Source: Osmia lignaria lignaria (taxonomy: Eukaryota; Arthropoda; Insecta; Hymenoptera; Megachilidae). Taken from it: DNA of 64,000 nt. Both the position numbers and the translations under genes were made by a program. The notes beneath the pieces are model-generated. The model had not been told where the DNA came from and did no database searches. It saw only the letters and a list, made by a program, of their open reading frames with translations. The DNA is taken from contig NW_027478166.1 of NCBI RefSeq assembly GCF_051020975.1, positions 10,789,501-10,853,500 on the forward strand, written 5' to 3'. Each line of letters begins with the position of its first letter. The stretch's first letter is position 1. Below, in pieces: positions 58,548-64,000 of the stretch.

Positions 58548-61385
58548 TCAGATGCGTAGTTTTCGAGATATATCGAGATATTTAAAAGTTCCGAAGCCGC
58601 ACCAACATAATAGGGATACAGAAACACCGTGGCCCCTTTCTTTGAGATAACTCTGCACTAGTGCGAGCCGCAAATGTCACTTCCAGCTTAGCTGTGCAGA
58701 AGAAGAACAACAAGAAGAAGAAATATCTCGAAATATTTCCGTTAGGCTCCTTCCCCTGAGATAAATCTGCAAATATCTCGGAAACGAAGCGAGCTATGGC
58801 AAAATGTTAAGAGACCTTTTTTGTAGAGAATTATGCTTCCTACAATTTATGTTCTATGATATTTTTTGATCAGAAGCGTAGTTTTCGAGATATATGGAGA
58901 TATTTAAAAGTTCCGAAGCCGCACCAACATAATAGAGATACAGAAACACCGTGGCCCCTTTCGTTGAGACAACTCTGCACTATTGCGAGCTGCAAATGCC
59001 ACTTCCAGCTTAGCTGTGCAGAGGAAGAACAACAAGAAGAAGAAGTATCTCGAAATATGTCCGTCAGGCCCGTTCCTTTGAGCTGAATCTGCAAATATCT
59101 CGGAAACGAAGCGAGCTATGGCAAAATGTTAAGAGACGTTTTTTGTAGAGAATTATGTTTCCTACAATTTATGTTCTATGATATTTTTTGATCAGAAGCG
59201 TAGTTTTCGAGATATATCGAGATATTTAAAAGTTCCGAAGCCGCACCAACATAATAGAGATACAGAAACACCGTGGCTCCTTTCTTTGAGACAACTCTGC
59301 ACTAGTGCGAGCCGCAAATGCCACTTACAGCTTAGCTGTGCAGAAGAAGAACAACAAGAAGAAGAAATATCTCGAAATATGTCCGTCAGGCCCCTTCCCT
59401 TGAGATAAATCTGCAAATATCTCGGAAACGAAGCGAGCTATGGCAAAATGTTAAGAGACCTTTTTTGTAGAGAATTAAGTTTCCTACTTTTTATGTTCTA
59501 TGATATTTTTCGATCAGAGGCGTAGTTCTCGAGATATATCAAGATATTTAAAAGTTCCGAAGCCGCACCAACATAATAGAGATACAGAAACACCGTGGCC
59601 CCTTTCTTTGAGATAACTCTGCACGATTGCGAGCTGGAAATGCCACTTCCAGTTTAGCTGTGCAGAACAAGAACAACAAGAAGAAGGAATATCTCGAAAT
59701 ATGTCCGTCAGGCCACTTCCCTTGAGATAAATCTGCAAATATCTCGGAAACGAAGCGAGCTATGGCAAAATGTTAAGAGACCTTTTTTGTAGAGAATAAT
59801 GTTTCCTACAATTTACGTTCTATGATATTTTTTGATCAGAAGCGTAGTTTTCGAGATATATCGAGATATTTAAAAGTTCCGAAGCCGCACCAACATAATA
59901 GAGATACAGAAACGCCGTGGCCCCTTTCTTTGAGATAACTCTGCACTATTGCGAGCTGTGAATGCCACTTCCAGCTTCGCTGAGCAGAAGAAGAACAACA
60001 AGAAGAAGAAATATCTCGAAATATGTCCGTCAGGCCCCTTCCCTTGAGATATATCTGCAAATATCTCGGAAACGAAGCGAGCTATGGCAAAATGTTGAGA
60101 GACCTTTTTTGTAGAGAATTATGTTTCCTACAATTTATGTTCTATGATATTTTTTGATCAGAAGCGTAGTTTTCGAGATATATCGAGATATTTAAAAGTA
60201 CCGAAGCCGCACCAACATAATAGAGATACAGAAACACCGTGGCCCCTTTCTTTGAGATAACTCTGCACTAGTGCGAGCTGCCAATGCCACTTCCAGCTTA
60301 GCTGTGCAGAAGAAGAACAACAAGAAGAAGAAATATCTCGAAATATGTCCGTCAGGCCCCTTCCCTTGAGATAAATCTGCAAATATCTCGGAAACGAAGC
60401 GAGCTATGGCAAAATGCTAAGAGACGTTTCTTGTAGAGAATTATGTTTCCTACAATTTATGTTCTATGATATTTTTTGATCAGAAGCGTAGTTTTCGAGA
60501 TATATCGAGATATTTAAAAGTTCCGAAGCCGCACCAACATAATAGAGATACAGAAACACCGTGGCTCCTTTCTTTGAGATAACTCTGCACTAGTGCGAGC
60601 CGCAAATGCCACTTCCAGCTTAGCTGTGCAGAAGAAGAACAACAAGAAGAAGAAATATCTCGAAATATGTCCGTCAGGCCCCTTCCCTTGAGATAAATCT
60701 GCAAATATCTCGGAAACGAAGCGAGCTATGGCAAAATGTTAAGAGACCTTTTTTGTAGAGAATTAAGTTTCCTACTTTTCATGTTCTATGATATTTTTCG
60801 ATCAGAGGCGTAGTTCTCGAGATATATCAAGATATTTAAAAGTTCCGAAGCCGCACCAACATAATAGAGATACAGAAACACCGTGGCCCCTTTCTTTGAG
60901 ATAACTCTGCACGATTGCGAGCTGGAAATGCCACTTCCAGTTTAGCTGTGCAGAACAAGAACAACAAGAAGAAGGAATATCTCGAAATATGTCCGTCAGG
61001 CCACTTCCCTTGAGATAAATCTGCAAATATCTCGGAAACGAAGCGAGCTATGGCAAAATGTTAAGAGACCTTTTTTGTAGAGAATAATGTTTCCTACAAT
61101 TTACGTTCTATGATATTTTTTGATCAGAAGCGTAGTTTTCGAGGTATATCGAGATATTTAAAAGTTCCGAAGCCGCACCAACATAATAGAGATACAGAAA
61201 CACCGTGGCCCCTTTCTTTGAGATAACTCTGCACTATTGCGAGCTGTGAATGCCACTTCCAGCTTCGCTGAGCAGAAGAAGAACAACAAGAAGAAGAAAT
61301 ATCTCGAAATATGTCCGTCAGGCCCCTTCCCTTGAGATATATCTGCAAATATCTCGGAAACGAAGCGAGCTATGGCAAAATGTTA
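57904..61385. repeat. Segmental duplication of about 3.5 kb, copy 2
   Basis: Copy of 47266-50760. Differences seen by eye are GATATATGGAG near 58892 (ATTGAG in copy 1), CACTTACAGC near 59330, GAAACGCCG near 59913, AAAGTACCG near 60199, TTTTCATG near 60780 and CGAGGTATATCG near 61143. Copy 1 has its own CGAGATATCTCGAG near 47931. After about 61385 the tail becomes GTTAAGAG with an alpha linker (GTTGAGAG with a beta linker in copy 1), marking the right edge. Confidence 0.88.
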
Positions 61386-63055
61386 AGAGACCTTTTTTGT
61401 AGAGAATTAAGTTTCCTACTTTTTATGTTCTATGATATTTTTTGATCAGATGCGTAGTTCTCGAGATATATCAAGATATTTAAAAGTTCCGAAGCCGCAC
61501 CAACATAATAGAGATACAGAAACACCGTGGCCCCTTTCTTTGAGATAACTCTGCACTATTGCGACCTGCAAATGCCACTTCCAGCTTAGCTGTGCAGAGG
61601 AAGAACAACAAGAAGAAGAAGTATCTCGAAATATGTCCGTCAGGCCCGTTCCTTTGAGCTGAATCTGCAAATATCTCCGAAACGAAGCGAGCTATGGCAA
61701 AATGCTAAGAGACGTTTCTTGTAGAGAATTATGTTTCCTACAATTTATGTTCTATGATATTTTTTGATCAGAAGCGTAGTTTTCGAGATATATCGAGATA
61801 TTTAAAAGTTCCGAAGCCGCACCAACATAATAGAGATACAGAAACACCGTGGCTCCTTTCTTTGAGATAACTCTGCACTATTGCGAGCTGTAAATGCCAC
61901 TTCCAGCTTAGCTGTGCAGAAGAAGAACAACAAGAAGAAGAAATATCTCGAAATATGTCCGTCAGGCCCCTTCCCTTGAGATAAATATGCAAATATCTCG
62001 GAAACGAAGCGAGCTATGGCAAAATGTTAAGAGACCTTTTTTGTAGAGAATTAAGTTTCCTACTTTTTATGTTCTATGATATTTTTTGATCAGATGCGTA
62101 GTTCTCGAGATATATCAAGATATTTAAAAGTTCCGAAGCCGCACCAACATAATAGAGATACAGAAACACCGTGGCCCCTTTCTTTGAGATAACTCTGCAC
62201 TATTGCGACCTGCAAATGCCACTTCCAGCTTAGCTGTGCAGAGGAAGAACAACAAGAAGAAGAAGTATCTCGAAATATGTCCGTCAGGCCCGTTCCTTTG
62301 AGCTGAATCTGCAAATATCTCCGAAACGAAGCGAGCTATGGCAAAATGTTAAGAGACCTTTTTTGTAGAGAATTAAGTTTCCTACTTTTTATGTTCTATG
62401 ATATTTTTTGATCAGATGCGTAGTTCTCGAGATATATCAAGATATTTAAAAGTTCCGAAGCCGCACCAACATAATAGAGATACAGAAACACCGTGGCCCC
62501 TTTCTTTGAGATAACTCTGCACTATTGCGAGCTGCAAATGCCACTTCCAGCTTAGCTGTGCAGAAGAAGAACAACAAGAAGAAGAAATATCTCGAAATAT
62601 GTCCGTCAGGCCCCTTCCCTTGAGATAAATCTGCAAATATCTCGGAAACGAAGAGAGCTATGGCAAAATGTTAAGAGACCTTTTTTGTAGAGAATTAAGT
62701 TTCCTACTTTTCATGTTCTATGATATTTTTTGATCAGATGCGTAGTTCTCGAGATATATCAAGATATTTAAAAGTTCCGAAGTCGCACCAACATAATACA
62801 GATACAGAAACACCGTGGCCCCTTTCTTTGAGATAACTCTGCACTATTGCGAGCTGTAAATGCCACTTCCAGCTTAGCTGTGCAGAAGAAGAACAACAAG
62901 AAGAAGAAATATCTCGAAATATGTCCGTCAGGCCCCTTCCCTTGAGATATATCTGCAAATATCTCGGAAACGAAGCGAGCTATGGCAAAATGTTAAGAGA
63001 CCTTTTTTGTAGAGAATTATGCTTCCTACAATTTATGTTCTATGATATTTTTTGA

Positions 63056-63377
63056 TCAGAAGCGTAGTTTTCGAGATATATTGAGATATTTAAAAGTTCC
63101 GAAGCCGCACCAACATAATAGAGATACAGAAACACCGTGGCCCCTTTCGTTGAGACAACTCTGCACTAGTGCGAGCCGCAAATGCCACTTCCAGCTTAGC
63201 TGTGCAGAAGAAGAACAACAAGAAGAAGAAATATCTCGAAATATATCCGTCAGGCCCCTTCCCTTGAGATAAATCTGCAAATATCTCGGAAACGAAGAGA
63301 GCTATGGCAAAATGTTAAGAGACCTTTTTTGTAGAGAATTATGTTTCCTACTTTTTATGTCCTATGATATTTTTTGA
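63056..63377. repeat. Mosaic X-type monomer
   Basis: The left part is X type (GATATATTGAG, TTTCGTTGAGACAAC). From the centre onward it is beta/S/C type (CACTAGTGCGAGCCG, GAAATATCTCG, C tail) and not the T/G form of the other X monomers at 40826, 45012, 48232 and 58870. The switch lies between the GAGACAACTC and the CACTAGTGC motifs. Confidence 0.8.
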
Positions 63378-63699
63378 TCAGATGCGTAGTTCTCGAGATA
63401 TATCAAGATATTTAAAAGTTCCGAAGCCGCACCAACATAATAGAGATACAGAAACACCGTGGCCCCTTTCTTTGAGATAACTCTGCACTATTGCGAGCTG
63501 CAAATGCCACTTCCAGCTTAGCTGTGCAGAGGAAGAACAACAAGAAGAAGAAGTATCTCGAAATATGTCCGTCAGGCCCGTTCCTTTGAGCTGAATCTGC
63601 AAATATCTCGGAAACGAAGCGAGCTATGGCAAAATGTTAAGAGACGTTTTTTGTAGAGAATTATGTTTCCTACAATTTATGTTCCATGATATTTTTTGA

Positions 63700-64000
63700 T
63701 CAGAAGCGTAGTTTTCGAGATATATCGAGATATTTAAAAGTTCCGAAGCCGCACCAACATAATAGAGATACAGAAACACCGTGGCTCCTTTCTTTGAGAT
63801 AACTCTGCACTAGTGCGAGCCGCAAATGCCACTTCCAGCTTAGCTGTGCAGAAGAAGAACAACAAGAAGAAGAAATATCTCGAAATATGTCCGTCAGGCC
63901 CCTTCCCTTGAGATAAATCTGCAAATATCTCGGAAACGAAGCGAGCTATGGCAAAATGTTAAGAGACCTTTTTTGTAGAGAATTAAGTTTCCTACTTTTT
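63700..64000. repeat. Partial satellite monomer at the right edge
   Basis: A Y-type monomer (beta head, GTGGCTCCTTTC, S centre, C tail) cut by the window end after 301 bp. The array evidently continues beyond the window. Confidence 0.95.

Larger units (their letters stand above)
1..64000. repeat. 322-bp satellite DNA array spanning the whole window
   Basis: The same 322-bp unit recurs head to tail without a break from the first to the last base. With monomer starts placed at the TCAG of TGATCAG, starts fall at 255, 577, 899 and so on at exact 322-bp steps. The register shifts only at 24727 (-1), 56926 (-3) and 57567 (+15). No inversion, unique spacer or transposon interrupts it. Nearly every monomer has one TGATCA (BclI) site, so a BclI digest should give a 322-bp ladder. 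The length is close to two times 161 bp, which invites a dinucleosome-phasing idea, but that is inference. Long homogeneous tandem arrays like this are typical of eukaryotic centromeric or pericentromeric heterochromatin. The species and chromosome position cannot be read from the sequence. Confidence 0.99.
40826..64000. repeat. Region IV: satellite with X-Y-Z-W-V blocks and 4- and 8-monomer repeats
   Basis: New subtypes appear: X (TTTCGTTGAGACAAC, GATATATTGAG), Y (GTGGCTCCTTTC), Z (GATCAGAGGCG, CACGATTGC, GAACAAGAAC, GAAGGAATATC), W (GCTGTGAATGCC, CAGCTTCGCTG), V (GAGCTGCCAATGCC), S2 (TCCGACAGGCC), T2 (CCCGTGAGATAA) and U (ATATTTCCGTTAGGCTCC). The stretches between the listed blocks (41792-45011, 46622-47265, 61446-63699) use these plus alpha/T/G in irregular order. 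There are no genes in this region. Confidence 0.88.

Noticed and set aside
255..63924. A 74-codon minus-strand open frame in almost every monomer
   Set aside because: The frame would start at TTG (from CTGCAA or ATGCAA on the plus strand), not ATG. 322 is not a multiple of three, so frames do not join between monomers. Subtype differences change amino acids freely. Its recurrence follows from the repeat, not from selection on a protein.
1..64000. CRISPR array
   Set aside because: The unit is 322 bp with no alternation of short repeats and unique spacers, and all parts of the unit are shared between copies.

Overview
The whole 64 kb window is one uninterrupted satellite-DNA array. It contains no convincing protein-coding gene, RNA gene or mobile element. 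The basic unit is a 322-bp monomer (about 38.5% G+C, counted by hand on one monomer), and every copy is in the same head-to-tail orientation. Starting each monomer at the TCAG of its TGATCAG motif, there is a 254-bp partial monomer, 197 complete monomers starting at 255, and a 301-bp partial monomer at the end. Only three monomers show a net length change: 321 bp at 24727, 319 bp at 56926 and 337 bp at 57567. These lengths add up exactly to 64,000. An array of this kind, without bacterial gene structure, points to eukaryotic (peri)centromeric or other constitutive heterochromatin. An insect or other arthropod is plausible, but I cannot name a species from sequence alone.

Monomers differ at a limited set of linked positions that act like haplotype blocks. 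The head is either alpha (AATTAAG, CTTTTTATG, GATGCGTAG, CTCGAG, ATCAAG) or beta (AATTATG, CAATTTATG, GAAGCGTAG, TTCGAG, ATCGAG). The centre is T (CACTATTGCGAGCTG), S (CACTAGTGCGAGCCG, with a SpeI site) or B (GAGCTGGAAATG...CCAGTTTA). The tail is C (CCCCTTCCCTTGAGATAAA, then GACCTTTTTT) or G (a cGTTCCTTTGAGCTGAA form, usually then GACGTTTTTT). Combining blocks gives dozens of monomer subtypes, and the order of subtypes shows higher-order repeats (HORs).

Layout. Region I (1 to about 14.1 kb) has a 7-monomer HOR (2,254 bp) inside a larger duplication: 577-5084 recurs at 7339-11846, offset 6,762 bp, or three 7-mers. Region II (about 14.1-25.4 kb) has three apparently identical 5-monomer (1,610 bp) copies at 15961-20790 with a visible recombinant junction, plus smaller duplications offset by 2,254 and 7,084 bp. 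Region III (about 25.4-40.8 kb) starts with 3-monomer (966 bp) repeats and then carries a different 5-monomer HOR, also 1,610 bp, in five copies of variable quality. Region IV (about 40.8-64 kb) mixes a recurring X-Y-Z-W-V block, 4-monomer (1,288 bp) and 8-monomer (2,576 bp) HORs, and a roughly 3.5 kb segment duplicated 10,638 bp downstream (47.3-50.8 kb and 57.9-61.4 kb).

No genes work together here. The content is a record of repeated unequal exchange, segmental amplification and gene conversion in one satellite family. The many short open frames are by-products of the repeat: one lies on the minus strand of almost every monomer and would start at TTG. Because long blocks are nearly identical, assembly collapse or expansion must be kept in mind when reading copy numbers.
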